A stretch of DNA of 64,000 nt from Bacteroidales bacterium UBA4070 (GCA_002383485.1 DFYY01000003.1:56817-120816), one strand, 5' to 3'; numbered from the stretch's first letter, positions 34,380 to 44,791 are shown. Notes: a model not told the origin generated them from the letters alone. Program-made: numbers and translations.

Positions 34380-35381
34380 TTATCTTTCCCTGAGTCCGTT
34401 TATTCCCCTGTCTATCATCATAAGATCAGCAAGCCCAATTGCCACGGCTGATTCCAGGATTACAGGTATCCGCCTTGCGATGCATGAGTCATGCCGCCCG
34501 GTTATCTCCAGTTCCGTCATCTCTCCTGTAGAGGTGTCAAATGTTTTCTGTGGCACCCCCGTGCTGGCAGCAGGTTTTACTGAAACCCTCATTATCAAAT
34601 CGTTGCCATTAGTGATGCCGCCATTGATACCACCTGCGTTGTTTGTTGATGTCTTGCCTCTTGCATCCACGAAGGGATCATTATGCAAGGACCCATAGCT
34701 TCTGGATGAGGCGAATCCTGCTCCGAATTCAACGCCGTTGACTGCAGGTATTCCAAAGGCTATTAATCCCAGCGCCGCCTCAACAGACATGAATCCCGGT
34801 TCTCCAAGGCCCTTGGGAACATTCTTGACCACGCATTCAACTACCCCGCCAATGGTGTCATTGGTTTCCATAGCCCTGTCTATTGCGGCTGCGGCATCCT
34901 TTTCACCTCCGGCTTCCACAAGGCTGGCAGTGATTATTGCCGGTGAAAGGATTTTCCTGGCGAAGTATCCTGCAGCAACTATGCCCCAGGTAAGACGGCC
35001 GGAAAAGTGACCTCCGCCTCTCATATCACTGAATCCCTTATATTTATACCCTGCCGTGAAATCGGCGTGGCCCGGCCGGGGTATGCTGGTGAACTGTTCA
35101 TAGTCTCCGGGCCGGAAATCGCTGTTGCGCGTGCAGAGTACAAGGGGAGCGCCGGTTGTAAAATTATTTACAATTCCGCTGATCACTTCCGGCTCATCAC
35201 TCTCTCTGCGGGGTGTGGTTCCCGGCAGCAATCCCTTTCGCCTTGAAAGGTCAGCCATCAGCTCCTCCCTCCAGAATGACAGTCCTGCCGGGCAGCCGTC
35301 AATAACAACTCCCACCGACGGTCCGTGTGACTCGCCGAATATTGATACCCTGAATATTGTTCCAACAGTGTTCATCTTCAA
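34380..35381 (-). CDS. aroC: Chorismate synthase
   Basis: AroC eliminates phosphate from EPSP to give chorismate, using reduced FMN. The 333-residue protein has IFGESHGPSVGVVIDG, DMRGGGHFSGRLTWGIVAAG and TNNAGGINGGITNGNDL, which include the conserved His residues and FMN-site runs. It is slightly shorter than the 350-360 residues common for the family but no motif is missing. It starts 2 bases after the aroB stop, forming an aroB-aroC operon. A third shikimate gene, aroQ, lies 10 kb away. Confidence 0.96.
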   Translation of the reverse strand: MKMNTVGTIFRVSIFGESHGPSVGVVIDGCPAGLSFWREELMADLSRRKGLLPGTTPRRESDEPEVISGIVNNFTTGAPLVLCTRNSDFRPGDYEQFTSIPRPGHADFTAGYKYKGFSDMRGGGHFSGRLTWGIVAAGYFARKILSPAIITASLVEAGGEKDAAAAIDRAMETNDTIGGVVECVVKNVPKGLGEPGFMSVEAALGLIAFGIPAVNGVEFGAGFASSRSYGSLHNDPFVDARGKTSTNNAGGINGGITNGNDLIMRVSVKPAASTGVPQKTFDTSTGEMTELEITGRHDSCIARRIPVILESAVAIGLADLMMIDRGINGLRER

Positions 35382-35383
35382 TG

Positions 35384-36430
35384 CTATTGTGACAGGTTTT
35401 CCCTGTCGATAAAAAAGTTTACAAATCCCTGAATCTCAGTGAGTGACAATCTTCGGATGACTGCGCGGCCAACGGACCTCAGCAGAACGAAGTTAACCGA
35501 GCCGGACTCACCCTTCTTGTCCCTGGCAATCCTGGGTACGATGTTTGACGGCAACAGCAGTTCAGGAAGCAATCCTGCTTTTTCCAGTGCTGATTTCAGT
35601 ATCCTGAGCTCTGAGTGCTGCATCTCCCCTTTCCAGACTGACAGCTCTGCGGCGAGGATCATGCCCTGTGCAACGGCAATTCCATGAGGCAGGCTGTACT
35701 GGGTCTCCAGCACGTGTCCGAATGTATGACCGAAATTGAGCACTTTTCGTACTCCGTGCTCAAGAGGATCACGTCTTACAATTGCGGCCTTGATCTTTAC
35801 CGCTCTGAGGATAATATCTCCCATTGCTCCGGGGTCACGGGTTGCAAGGCTTTCGGAACCGGCTGCAAGGTCAAAGAAGAGGTTTCTGTCCCTTATGGCG
35901 GCATGCTTGAATACCTCCCCCAACCCTGACCGGAACTCAGTCTCCGGCAGAGTGGAGAGCATTGAGTAGTCGCACAGCACGAACTCCGGGTGACGGAATG
36001 TTCCTATAATATTCTTGTAATCCCCAAGGTTGACGCCTGTTTTTCCGCCAATGCTTGCGTCAACCTGAGACAACAGGCTGGTGGAGACGAATGCATGCCT
36101 TACGCCTCTCATAAACAGCGAGGCAGTCAGTCCGGCCACGTCGCAGACCACTCCGCCGCCAAAGCCAAGGATGAACGATGAGCGGTCTGCCCCGGCAAGG
36201 AGCATCTTCCTGCACAGGTCTCCCGCTGTCTCCAGTGTCTTGCTCTTCTCGCCGGCCTCAATCACCAGCACCTCGCCGGGAGGAAAAAGATGGCCCCACA
36301 GCCTGCTTACGTTAGTGTCCGTGATTATGAATAGCCCCTTCTGCGGCAGCAATCCGCGGATGTCATCCATTGTACCGCCCATGAGCAGAAGTGACCTCTC
36401 CCCTGCACTATTTATCCTTAGCTGATTCAT
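35384..36430 (-). CDS. aroB: 3-Dehydroquinate synthase
   Basis: AroB converts DAHP to 3-dehydroquinate with NAD and a divalent metal. This 348-residue protein shows FILGFGGGVVCDVAGLTASLFMRG, VSTSLLSQVDASIGGKTGVN, SGLGEVFKHA and LNFGHTFGHVLE, covering the NAD loop and metal ligands. The frame is open to 36457, but MNQLRINSAGERSLLLMGG at 36430 is the more typical start. A rough promoter box (TCTGTTTG, read on the minus strand at 36453-36446) is upstream. The aroC gene follows with a 2-base gap. Confidence 0.95.
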   Translation of the reverse strand: MNQLRINSAGERSLLLMGGTMDDIRGLLPQKGLFIITDTNVSRLWGHLFPPGEVLVIEAGEKSKTLETAGDLCRKMLLAGADRSSFILGFGGGVVCDVAGLTASLFMRGVRHAFVSTSLLSQVDASIGGKTGVNLGDYKNIIGTFRHPEFVLCDYSMLSTLPETEFRSGLGEVFKHAAIRDRNLFFDLAAGSESLATRDPGAMGDIILRAVKIKAAIVRRDPLEHGVRKVLNFGHTFGHVLETQYSLPHGIAVAQGMILAAELSVWKGEMQHSELRILKSALEKAGLLPELLLPSNIVPRIARDKKGESGSVNFVLLRSVGRAVIRRLSLTEIQGFVNFFIDRENLSQ

Positions 36431-36550
36431 CAAGGCGAAAAATAGCAAACAGAACAATTACTTCACATGATTTTATTCAGATAATGAAGTTCTCCCGGAA
36501 AAAAAATAAAAAAAATGGTACATTCATCTCCTCAAACTTGAAAACGGACC

Positions 36551-37201
36551 GTGAAGATCAGAGAAAAGTACAGGGGCGTGATGGAATGGTTTGCCGTGAA
36601 TATGCCTGTTGCAGAGACAGAGCTGACTTACAGTGACCCTTTTCAGCTGATTGTGGCAGTTATACTGTCGGCACAGTGCACTGACAAGCGCGTCAATATG
36701 ATCACGCCTGAACTGTTCAGGCGGTTTCCGGACGCAAAATCAATGTCCTGCGCCTCCCTGGAAGATATCTTCGGGATCATAAAGAGCTGCTCTTATCCGA
36801 ACAACAAGGCGAAGCATCTCAGGGGGATGGCGGAGATGATTGTCAGCCGGTTCAACGGAGAGGTCCCCATGGACAGGGATGAACTGACACAACTTCCCGG
36901 GGTGGGCAGGAAGACGGCGAATGTGATTGCATCAGTTGTATGGAACAGTCCGGTAATTGCTGTGGACACTCATGTCTTTCGTGTTGCGAGACGTATCGGG
37001 CTGACTCCGGGTGCCAAAACCCCGCTGGATGTAGAGCTAAGGCTTACCCGGGAGATTCCCGAGAAGGCAAGGCCACTTGCTCATCACTGGCTGCTCCTTC
37101 ACGGGAGATATACATGCAAGGCTCACAAACCCATGTGCGCATCATGCGGAATAAAGAGATGGTGCTCATGGTATGCGGGTCACGACGGGAAAATAAGTTG
37201 A
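36551..37201 (+). CDS. nth: Endonuclease III
   Basis: Nth is a DNA glycosylase/AP lyase that removes oxidized pyrimidines. The 216-residue protein has the helix-hairpin-helix LPGVGRKTANVIASV with the catalytic Lys, the Asp in IAVDTHVFRVARR, and the [4Fe-4S] loop C-x6-C-x2-C-x5-C (CKAHKPMCASCGIKRWC). It starts with GTG; an internal ATG 10 codons later is possible but would trim the conserved N-terminal helix. The hybrid kinase gene begins about 70 bases downstream. Confidence 0.95.
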   Translation: MKIREKYRGVMEWFAVNMPVAETELTYSDPFQLIVAVILSAQCTDKRVNMITPELFRRFPDAKSMSCASLEDIFGIIKSCSYPNNKAKHLRGMAEMIVSRFNGEVPMDRDELTQLPGVGRKTANVIASVVWNSPVIAVDTHVFRVARRIGLTPGAKTPLDVELRLTREIPEKARPLAHHWLLLHGRYTCKAHKPMCASCGIKRWCSWYAGHDGKIS

Positions 37202-37270
37202 CGGGGAGCTACGTTATAATTTGTGCATCGGCTGATGCATCAAATCGTACGGACCTCTATATCACTTTCA

Positions 37271-40200
37271 ATGTACAACACAACAATCCAGATGGAAAAG
37301 AGAAAAGAGACAGTCAATAACCCGGAAGGAACTCCGGATTACCTGGCCTCACTCAAACATCTCGCAGAAATACCTGAGCTGGCCTTTAACACCACCAACC
37401 AGCTGATCACCCTCAGTAACCTCGAGACACAGAAGTACATAGAAGTGAATCAGGCGTTCCTGGATACGACAGGTTATTCCAGGGAGGATATCATTGGAAA
37501 AACATCCGAGGACATCCAGCTGTACGTAGATCTGATTCAGAGCCGGAAGTACATGAGACTGCTCTCCAGGATGAAAAAGGTGAGTGACCTTGAGATTAAG
37601 CTCCGGATGCGCTCAGGCGAGGAACGAAGTTTTCTCTTCAGTGCACGTACATTTTTCATTGATCAGGACATCTACCTTATCACGTATTATAATGACATCA
37701 GCATACTCAACGGCGGGTTCGCCAGGGCCGAGTCGGAAAAATTACTGAAGGAGATCTTTGATTCCATGAGCAGCTATGCCGTCATCCTCAGGCGGGAGGC
37801 GGATAACAGGCATTTTATAATAGACTTCAATTACCGGGCGGAGGATGTAGAGCAGCTTGACCGCAAGGATATGCTGGGCAAGGATATTACGGAAACCCCG
37901 TACGGCAAAAACGAGGCTTTCCTCAGCCTGCTGGACAACCTGGAAACGAGCCGGAGGCCTTATAAGCTGCCCGTCTCCCCTGACGGCAGTGATGATGCAG
38001 GATACTATATCGGTCTCCTTCTTTCAACCGGTGACATACTGGTTACCTGGGAAGCAGGGAAAGCGCAAAAGGAACGGGAGAGTGAGATACTCAAGCAGGG
38101 TATTGTCTTCGAGACCTTTGCTGAACTCCTTCCGGAGATGATAATGGAAATAGACACCCAGGGCCATGTCACATTCATGAACACCCAGGGGATGCTTACC
38201 CTTGGGTTTGACAACAATGACCTGACCAGGGGTGTGACCCTCTCGGATCTTTTTCTTCCTGCAGATATTGACAGGCTGATGAGGGAGCTCTCAGGCCTGA
38301 CCAGGCCAGGGCAGATCACGTTTGACGAATACATTCTCGTTAACCGGCTGAAGCGAAATGTCTCTGTTCTTTTTCATGCCGGGCCTATTATCATACGGAA
38401 AAGAGTCACAGGTTACAGGTGCGTTCTTACCGATGTCAGCAAGCACAAAGAGTATGAACAGAAGCTGTCAAACGAAAAGGCATTGCTGGAACACCTCATT
38501 GACGCCGCCCCGGAGGCAATAGTCCTGACTGATTTCGACGGACGCATCATGCGCATCAACAGCGGCTTCACCAAGCTCTTCGGCTTCGGGGCCGATGAGG
38601 CAATGAACAGGATGATTGATGACCTGGTCGTACCGGATGAGCTTCGCGATGAGGCTTTGAAGATTGATGAAACTGCACTCGCAACAGGCACCGGTTACCT
38701 CGAGACTATAAGGAAGGACAAGCAGGAAAACAGGATCAACGTCTCTCTGATTGCTTCGTCAGTCATCTCCAATGACAAGACCATTGCTTTCCTCGGAATC
38801 TACAGGGATATCTCCCGGGAGATCAAAAGCAGGCTGATGCAGGAGATACAGTACAATATCTCAACGGTGGCGCTTCAGGACAGTGATATTTTCGACATCT
38901 ACCCCACCATAGTGAAGGAGATCGGCAAGCTGTGGAACGTGAATAATTTCTTCATTGCCCTATACAACCGTGAGAAGGATACCCTTACCTTTCCGTTTTT
39001 TGCCGATGAGCGTGATCATTTCCAGGAGACTGCGGCAAGGAACACGCTGACAGGGTGGGTCATCAGGAACAATAAGTCCGTACTTCTCGATGAGAATGAC
39101 ATACTGAAGATAGAGAAGACTGGCGCCATCAGCCTCGTTGGTTCGCCGTGCAAGATATGGATGGGTGTTCCGCTGAAGATGGATGACGAGGTAATCGGAG
39201 CAATCTGTCTCCAGGACTATAAGGCTATCGATGCCTTTAACAATGATGATCTTCAGGTCTTCGAGTTCATTGCCAACCAGATAGTGCTTACGCTTCAACG
39301 GCGGAGTATGCTTGATAACCTCATCACTGCCCGCAAGAGAGCTGAGGAGGCTGCATTTTCCAAGCAACAGTTCATGTCAACCATGAGCCACGAGATACGC
39401 ACTCCTCTGAATGAGGTGATAGGCATAACCAACCTGCTTTACCAGAGCAATCCGAGAGAGGATCAGATGGATTACATCAATACTCTCCGCTTTTCTGCAA
39501 ACCACCTCCTTTCACTTGTCAATGACATACTGGACTACAACAAGATGGAAGCCGGCAAGATCGTCTTTGAAAAGACGGAGTTTGACCTGGCCGGCATGCT
39601 GGAGGACATAAAGCGGTCTTACAGTCACAGAGCCCTGGAGAAAGGCATCTACTTCGTACTGGAAAAGAGTCCTGATCTGCCTATTTCACTGATCGGTGAT
39701 CCCCTGAGGCTCAATCAGATACTTTCGAACCTGCTCTCCAACGCGATGAAATTCACTTCCAGGGGAGGTATAACGCTCAAGGCATCGGTGAAGGAGCGTC
39801 TGGAAGGAAAGGCGGTTGTAGAGTTTTCTGTAGCGGATACCGGGATAGGTATTGCCGAGGAGAATCAGGAGGTTATATTTGAAAGTTATGCCCAGGCATC
39901 GTCGGATACTACAAGGAAATACGGAGGCACAGGTCTGGGACTTGCCATATGCAAGAGACTTGTTGATCTCCAGGGGGGCAGCATACACGTTAAGAGTGAG
40001 CCGGACAAAGGATCGGTATTTACATTCCGTATAGAGTACAGTATTCCTGCCACCGAAGCCAAAGCTGCTGACCAGACAGGATCCTCTGACAGCATGAAGG
40101 GTCTTGCAGGAAAGCGAATCCTGGTGGCTGAGGACAACAAGATCAATTTCTTCGTTGCCAACAAGTTCCTTGAAAGCTGGGGTGTGATTGTCACACATGT

Positions 40201-40477
40201 GGAGAATGGGGCTCTTGCCCTGGAAGAGATCAGAAAGCAGGAGTTTGACCTGATACTCATGGATCTTCACATGCCGGTAATGGACGGGATCGAGGCTACA
40301 AGGGCGATAAGGAACTCTTCCGACAGGAAGATAAGCCAGATTCCGATTGTAGCCCTTACTGCCGCCGTAATGTCGGAGGCACATGACAAGATTGAGAACC
40401 TGGCAATCAATGATTATGTTCTCAAGCCATTCAAGCCGAAGGACCTGTACGACAGGATTGCAAAGAATTTGAGATAA
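37271..40477 (+). CDS. PAS/GAF hybrid sensor histidine kinase with receiver domain
   Basis: A cytoplasmic-looking hybrid kinase of about 1068 residues with no transmembrane helix. N-terminal PAS repeats come first (about 25-115, 260-395 and 400-525, with a divergent PAS-like stretch between). A GAF domain follows (about 545-680), then a HisKA dimer with phospho-acceptor His707 (MSHEIRTPLNEVIG). Next are a HATPase (NLLSNAMKF, DTGIGIAEE, GGTGLGLAIC) and a C-terminal receiver with Asp998 (LILMDLHMPVMDG) and KPF. It likely senses a small ligand or redox state. No cognate DNA-binding regulator is adjacent. The frame extends to GTG 37223, but a TAATTTG box at 37216-37222 argues for ATG 37271 or 37292. 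Confidence 0.93.
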   Translation: MYNTTIQMEKRKETVNNPEGTPDYLASLKHLAEIPELAFNTTNQLITLSNLETQKYIEVNQAFLDTTGYSREDIIGKTSEDIQLYVDLIQSRKYMRLLSRMKKVSDLEIKLRMRSGEERSFLFSARTFFIDQDIYLITYYNDISILNGGFARAESEKLLKEIFDSMSSYAVILRREADNRHFIIDFNYRAEDVEQLDRKDMLGKDITETPYGKNEAFLSLLDNLETSRRPYKLPVSPDGSDDAGYYIGLLLSTGDILVTWEAGKAQKERESEILKQGIVFETFAELLPEMIMEIDTQGHVTFMNTQGMLTLGFDNNDLTRGVTLSDLFLPADIDRLMRELSGLTRPGQITFDEYILVNRLKRNVSVLFHAGPIIIRKRVTGYRCVLTDVSKHKEYEQKLSNEKALLEHLIDAAPEAIVLTDFDGRIMRINSGFTKLFGFGADEAMNRMIDDLVVPDELRDEALKIDETALATGTGYLETIRKDKQENRINVSLIASSVISNDKTIAFLGIYRDISREIKSRLMQEIQYNISTVALQDSDIFDIYPTIVKEIGKLWNVNNFFIALYNREKDTLTFPFFADERDHFQETAARNTLTGWVIRNNKSVLLDENDILKIEKTGAISLVGSPCKIWMGVPLKMDDEVIGAICLQDYKAIDAFNNDDLQVFEFIANQIVLTLQRRSMLDNLITARKRAEEAAFSKQQFMSTMSHEIRTPLNEVIGITNLLYQSNPREDQMDYINTLRFSANHLLSLVNDILDYNKMEAGKIVFEKTEFDLAGMLEDIKRSYSHRALEKGIYFVLEKSPDLPISLIGDPLRLNQILSNLLSNAMKFTSRGGITLKASVKERLEGKAVVEFSVADTGIGIAEENQEVIFESYAQASSDTTRKYGGTGLGLAICKRLVDLQGGSIHVKSEPDKGSVFTFRIEYSIPATEAKAADQTGSSDSMKGLAGKRILVAEDNKINFFVANKFLESWGVIVTHVENGALALEEIRKQEFDLILMDLHMPVMDGIEATRAIRNSSDRKISQIPIVALTAAVMSEAHDKIENLAINDYVLKPFKPKDLYDRIAKNLR

Positions 40478-40503
40478 ATGCCTGTTTTTGCAGGGTAGCA
40501 GTG

Positions 40504-41715
40504 TTATCTGATGCAGTGTTTTGAGAGCCAGTCCGTGGCCTCCCTGATGCCAAGGTTTCTTGCTTTTCGCAGATAATGGCAGGCGTCATTACTCCTGCCA
40601 CAGTTTACAAGGGCTATTCCGATGTTCAGGTTCACCAATCCGTTTTCCGGGTCGAGGTCGAGGCTCATGGTGTAATCCTCAACAGCTTTTTCCCACGAGC
40701 GGGCTGCCAGCCAGGCATCGCCACGCAGCCTGAAGGCTGAGGCTTCCCCCGGATGCTTTTCAATATTTTGATTAAGGTATGGGAGTGCCTCATAAATGGC
40801 TCCCTCCTCTGCAAGGGTTCTACCCATCAGCCCCAGTGCCTCTGTGTTGTCCGGATCTATTTCTATATATTTCAGCATCTCATTTCTTGCCGCTTCGCGG
40901 TCACCCGATCTGAGAAGCATGCCAGCCCTCAGCATAAGCAGATCAGGGGAGGGGTACCGGGCTTCGATAAGCCTTTCATATACAGCTGCGGCCGCATAAT
41001 AGCTGCCTTCTCCGGAGCGTGCAGAGGCAAGGCTCAGCAGCCACCCGGCAGGAACATCTCCTGAGGAGGTTAGCCCTTCAAGGAGGTCAGCAGCCTCGCT
41101 GAACCTTTTCTGACTCATAAGTATCCTTGCCATGCAGTATTCTGTGACAGGCAGGTCAGGGTACAGCGCAGCAAGCTCAGCATACACATCGGCAGCCATG
41201 CCGGCATGGTCAGACTTAAGGTAATGGTCTATCTCCCAGCTCTTTCTCTCATAAACCCTGTACCAATCCTTCTTCCATAGCGCTCTCCACTCCGGAGTAG
41301 CTGATATTTTCGAGAAGGCACTGTCAAGCATAATCTCTGGTTCGCTTTTACGCAAAGGTGATTTAAGGTGAGCCTCGAGAAGAGAGACGGCAGTCTGTGC
41401 ATCACCCTCGGCTGCGGCACAGCGTGCCAGGCCGTAAAGCCCCGCACCCGGTCGCAGACTGCCTGCTTTCATGAAATCAGACTTCGCTTCGCGGATCTTA
41501 CCAGCCTGAAGGAAGATGTCTCCCCTTACTGCCAGCAATGCGGCATCACTGTTTATCTCTGACCTGTCTGCAAGCAGGGCTGCTGCCGCCCCTGCCTCTC
41601 CCCTGCCGGAAAGCGAGACAGCCTTCAGCACATCATAATATAAGTCCTGGCCTGTAAGCAATTGTGAAGCAAGCAGGACAGACAGGCAGAGAATTATCCT
41701 TTTCATCTTTCTCAT
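40504..41715 (-). CDS. Exported tetratricopeptide-repeat protein
   Basis: A 403-residue protein with a signal peptide (MKRIILCLSVLLASQLLTGQ) and about eight TPR units; clear ones include the runs near AAALLADRSEI, LYGLARCAAAEGDAQTAVSLLEAH, ALGLMGRTLAEEGAIYEALPYLNQ and ALVNCGRSNDACHYLRKA. TPR proteins scaffold protein complexes. Its start overlaps the stop of the CHU_C-domain protein gene by 4 bases (ATGA), so the two may work together at the cell surface or in the periplasm; this is inference. It is the last gene of the aroQ-pyk operon. Confidence 0.85.
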   Translation of the reverse strand: MRKMKRIILCLSVLLASQLLTGQDLYYDVLKAVSLSGRGEAGAAAALLADRSEINSDAALLAVRGDIFLQAGKIREAKSDFMKAGSLRPGAGLYGLARCAAAEGDAQTAVSLLEAHLKSPLRKSEPEIMLDSAFSKISATPEWRALWKKDWYRVYERKSWEIDHYLKSDHAGMAADVYAELAALYPDLPVTEYCMARILMSQKRFSEAADLLEGLTSSGDVPAGWLLSLASARSGEGSYYAAAAVYERLIEARYPSPDLLMLRAGMLLRSGDREAARNEMLKYIEIDPDNTEALGLMGRTLAEEGAIYEALPYLNQNIEKHPGEASAFRLRGDAWLAARSWEKAVEDYTMSLDLDPENGLVNLNIGIALVNCGRSNDACHYLRKARNLGIREATDWLSKHCIR

Positions 41716-44333
41716 TTTTTCCCTTCAATAAAACCGGGCTCTGCGCCCTTTTCGGTAATCACATGTATGAAACCGCTGAGGTGGAACTGTTCCAGTCCGC
41801 TGACCCTTCTTTCAAACACCTCGCAGTCATAGTAATAAACCCCAGATGATACTATCTTTCCCTTGTATGTGCCATCCCAGCTCAGCCTTGGCTCCGTGGT
41901 GCTGAAGATGAGCACCCCGGCCCTGTTGAAGAGCCTGAACTCCACCTTTTCCACAAGGACCGATGTCTTTGCGAGAAGGAAATCGTTCACACCATCTCCG
42001 TTCGGTGTGAAGACGTTGGGTATTTCATAGAAGTTGCATGAATCAACGCAGATCATCTCTGAGAGCGGGCTCTCATTGCCGTTCACGTCAAAGGATGAAA
42101 CGGCGTAGCATCCGGCAACGTAATCAGGAAGTGAATGAATGTACCTGAGTATTTCCCTGTCGTTGAAAGTAGTCAGCAGTGAGAGTTCCTCTCCTGTAGT
42201 CTGCTTATAGTACAGTTTGTAGCCGGCAATATCCTCGTAGCAAAGCGGATCATCAACGCTCCAGCGAACGGTGTTGTAAAGGCTGTCACACTGTGAAGAG
42301 ACAGTGAGTTCCGGGGTGCATGGGGGTTCATTGTCAACCGGTATGGCACAGGCACGCTGTGAATTGTTTACCAGATTTTTCGGGGTACCGTCACCCTGGT
42401 ACCCGCCTTGTGAGACAACATAGTAGCAGTACTCCGTGCCGTTGATAAGGTTCAGATCAGTAAAATTCAGCTGGTTGGCAGAGCCGACAAGCTGCCATGC
42501 CGAACCGTTGAATCTGTAGAAATCGTATGAGGTGTTGATCCACGGCACATTCCTGGCAAGAGTGAATCTCATCTTTCTGTCACCCGGAAGTGCAGTAAGG
42601 AACAGGGATGATGCGATGCCCGGTTCTCCGATCAGGAACCTGTTTCCCGGTGCGTTGTTGTAAAGTTCCACCCTGTATACCCATCCGTTGTCAAGGGTAT
42701 TGATGAGAGTATCCACATAAACCGTATCATTTAGATCCGCCGTCGGGAGTGTATGTATCAGCTGCCATGAGGAACCTGTCACACCTTCTGCCCGATAGAT
42801 CAGATATTCGTAAGGACCGTTGGCCGGTATGGTGTCCAGGAGACGGGGTTTCTGCCAGGCCAGTGTGAGGGATCCGTTTACCGGGTGGGTATTGCGTACC
42901 GAGACATTTGTGATAAGCGGTATACCTGTTATAAGTGCCGTTATGATCTCATTCGATGGCTTGCTCTCAGTCCCGTTGGGATAAACTGCCACAATCCGGT
43001 AGGCGTACTCAGTGCCCGCCTCCAGGTTGTCATCCGTATCGAGGAAGGAGACAGAGCCGGAGCCGCTGACATATCCCACTTTGACAAATCCGGATGAAAG
43101 AGGTATGCCGTCATAGCATGTGTCTGCCGCAATAGTTGAGGCGCCCTCGCGCCTGTAGATGCTGAATCCGGCTATCTGGTCAGTGTTGTATTCAGCCCAG
43201 CTGAGTTGCATGAATTTCCCCACAGGCGCTGCTGACAGCAGCACCGGTGATGGTCCGAGGACCTTTATTGTCATATTGTCAATATCAACCAGCTGGAGCT
43301 CACTGTTTGAGTCTTCCGCTTTGATGATAATATCATACGGCTGGTGTCTGACAACGCTGTGACACGGCACCCATGTGAGCCTGGCCCGTGTGGAACCAGG
43401 AACTGAGCTGATGGTAGTGAAGGTGGCAGGACAGTCAGTTGCTGTGAGAATACCTGATGTTGCAATCAGTGTGACCGAATCCATATCGGCATCCGTTGCA
43501 GTTATATCGAGTGAGACGGTCTCCCCGGCCTCCACGCAAAGGTCAGGCAGAGGTGAGGTGACAGGAGGATTGTTGTCAGTTTCATATACCTCTATCTGCA
43601 TGTCGCGGACCACAATTCCTATCTTGATGCCGGAACGGTATTCCTCGATCTCCATTGCCACGTTATATATGCCGATGGCCGTAGGAGCATCCCATACCAG
43701 GTCGCCGGAGATGGAATCAACGTAAAATTTGCGTGATGCAGGAGGTAAGGTGTAGTTCTGGATTGGCTTGCCGTCCTCTCTGGTACAGACCGTCAGTTTA
43801 TATGAGAGGCTGTCTCCGTCAGGGTCAAAGGCCGCAGGGTTATGAATGAAGATTTGCCCCAGTGCAGCCTTGTCGTATGGCGGGTTGAGAAGTATCGGAG
43901 TGCTGTTCCGTCCGACTGCGTTATTTACTATGAGAATTGTTGAGATGGAAAAGACGACGTTGACAGAGTTGGGGATATTCTGAACGCCAAGGTTACGGTT
44001 GGGATCCTGAACCACAATCCTGTAGACACCAGGGCCGGGATAGGTATGCTGAGCCACGTAGACGTTCTTCTTATAATCATTTGGCAGGAAAGTAATGGAT
44101 ATCCTGTCAACACTGGTTATGGAGTTGTCACCCCATTCTACGTCAAGTGATGGTCTGTCAGCCTGGCTGAGAGTGTATGTAAAGGTGGTGACTGTCACCT
44201 CGAAGGTGAGATCTGACAGTTGCCTGTATGTGATCTCTCCGGCGCGATTATGTGTTGCAGTGACTGCGGAAGTGAGGGCAAGGAACAATGCCATCAAACC
44301 AATAAATCGTCTTCTCATCTTACACCCTTTCAT
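41712..44333 (-). CDS. Secreted multi-domain protein with gliding-motility C-terminal domain
   Basis: An 873-residue surface protein with a signal peptide (about 1-26). Its body contains PKD/Ig-like modules (for example AFDPDGDSLSYKLTV and ATDADMDSVTLIA), then fibronectin III-like repeats (VLLSAAPVGKFMQLSW, SLTLAWQKP, RFTLARNVPW, NTVRWSVDDP). It ends with a CHU_C/type B T9SS sorting domain (FTPNGDGVNDFLLAK, LFNRAGVLIF, WDGTYKGKIVSSGVYYY). It should be secreted by the type IX system and retained at the surface. The start could be residue 1 or residue 6 (MRRRF). It overlaps the DUF6702-like gene upstream and the TPR gene downstream by 4 bases each. Confidence 0.88.
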   Translation of the reverse strand: MKGCKMRRRFIGLMALFLALTSAVTATHNRAGEITYRQLSDLTFEVTVTTFTYTLSQADRPSLDVEWGDNSITSVDRISITFLPNDYKKNVYVAQHTYPGPGVYRIVVQDPNRNLGVQNIPNSVNVVFSISTILIVNNAVGRNSTPILLNPPYDKAALGQIFIHNPAAFDPDGDSLSYKLTVCTREDGKPIQNYTLPPASRKFYVDSISGDLVWDAPTAIGIYNVAMEIEEYRSGIKIGIVVRDMQIEVYETDNNPPVTSPLPDLCVEAGETVSLDITATDADMDSVTLIATSGILTATDCPATFTTISSVPGSTRARLTWVPCHSVVRHQPYDIIIKAEDSNSELQLVDIDNMTIKVLGPSPVLLSAAPVGKFMQLSWAEYNTDQIAGFSIYRREGASTIAADTCYDGIPLSSGFVKVGYVSGSGSVSFLDTDDNLEAGTEYAYRIVAVYPNGTESKPSNEIITALITGIPLITNVSVRNTHPVNGSLTLAWQKPRLLDTIPANGPYEYLIYRAEGVTGSSWQLIHTLPTADLNDTVYVDTLINTLDNGWVYRVELYNNAPGNRFLIGEPGIASSLFLTALPGDRKMRFTLARNVPWINTSYDFYRFNGSAWQLVGSANQLNFTDLNLINGTEYCYYVVSQGGYQGDGTPKNLVNNSQRACAIPVDNEPPCTPELTVSSQCDSLYNTVRWSVDDPLCYEDIAGYKLYYKQTTGEELSLLTTFNDREILRYIHSLPDYVAGCYAVSSFDVNGNESPLSEMICVDSCNFYEIPNVFTPNGDGVNDFLLAKTSVLVEKVEFRLFNRAGVLIFSTTEPRLSWDGTYKGKIVSSGVYYYDCEVFERRVSGLEQFHLSGFIHVITEKGAEPGFIEGKK

Positions 44334-44791
44334 TTCAATTTATAGCTCTTCATGGTATCCGTTACAGTGAATCGGTGACCCTCCTCGATGCCGTCCAGGC
44401 TTATGAGCAGCATGTTTGCCTGGTCTTCGTACAGGCGGGTCATGATCCGGTTCACCACTGTCACGGTCCCGACATCCTCCTTTCCCCTGGCCTTCAGGGT
44501 GAACCTGTGTTCCAGGCCGTCAATCTCTGCAGAGATCAGTTGCAGATTGAGGGGGAGTCCGTCCTCCATTATTTTTATACGGTCAGAAAGATATTGAAAA
44601 AAACGTTCGTCCCGGCTACCGGTTAACTCTGCACCGCTGCTCATACCGAGGTTCATGTCAGCCTCCAGATCATCACCCCACACCTTTACAAACAGTGACC
44701 AGTCACTGTTCTTAGCGTCATATTCAATGCCGGTAAGAGAGACGTGCACGGGATGCAAAAGCATCAGTATTGCAAGAGTTAACATTTTCAT
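44330..44791 (-). CDS. DUF6702-like exported protein
   Basis: A 153-residue protein with a short signal peptide and the hallmark start HPVHVSLTGIEYDAKNSDWSLFVKVWGDDLEADM. The rest is predicted mostly beta, ending in a DTMKSYKLK strand. It fits the DUF6702 group of Bacteroidota proteins, for which I know no function. The frame extends to 44836, but the signal peptide marks ATG 44791. It begins 28 bases after pyk and overlaps the CHU_C-domain gene by 4 bases. Confidence 0.75.
   Translation of the reverse strand: MKMLTLAILMLLHPVHVSLTGIEYDAKNSDWSLFVKVWGDDLEADMNLGMSSGAELTGSRDERFFQYLSDRIKIMEDGLPLNLQLISAEIDGLEHRFTLKARGKEDVGTVTVVNRIMTRLYEDQANMLLISLDGIEEGHRFTVTDTMKSYKLK

Noticed and set aside
39686..40384. 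232-codon open frame on the minus strand
   Set aside because: It is opposite the HATPase and receiver domains of the hybrid kinase, whose motifs are intact on the plus strand.
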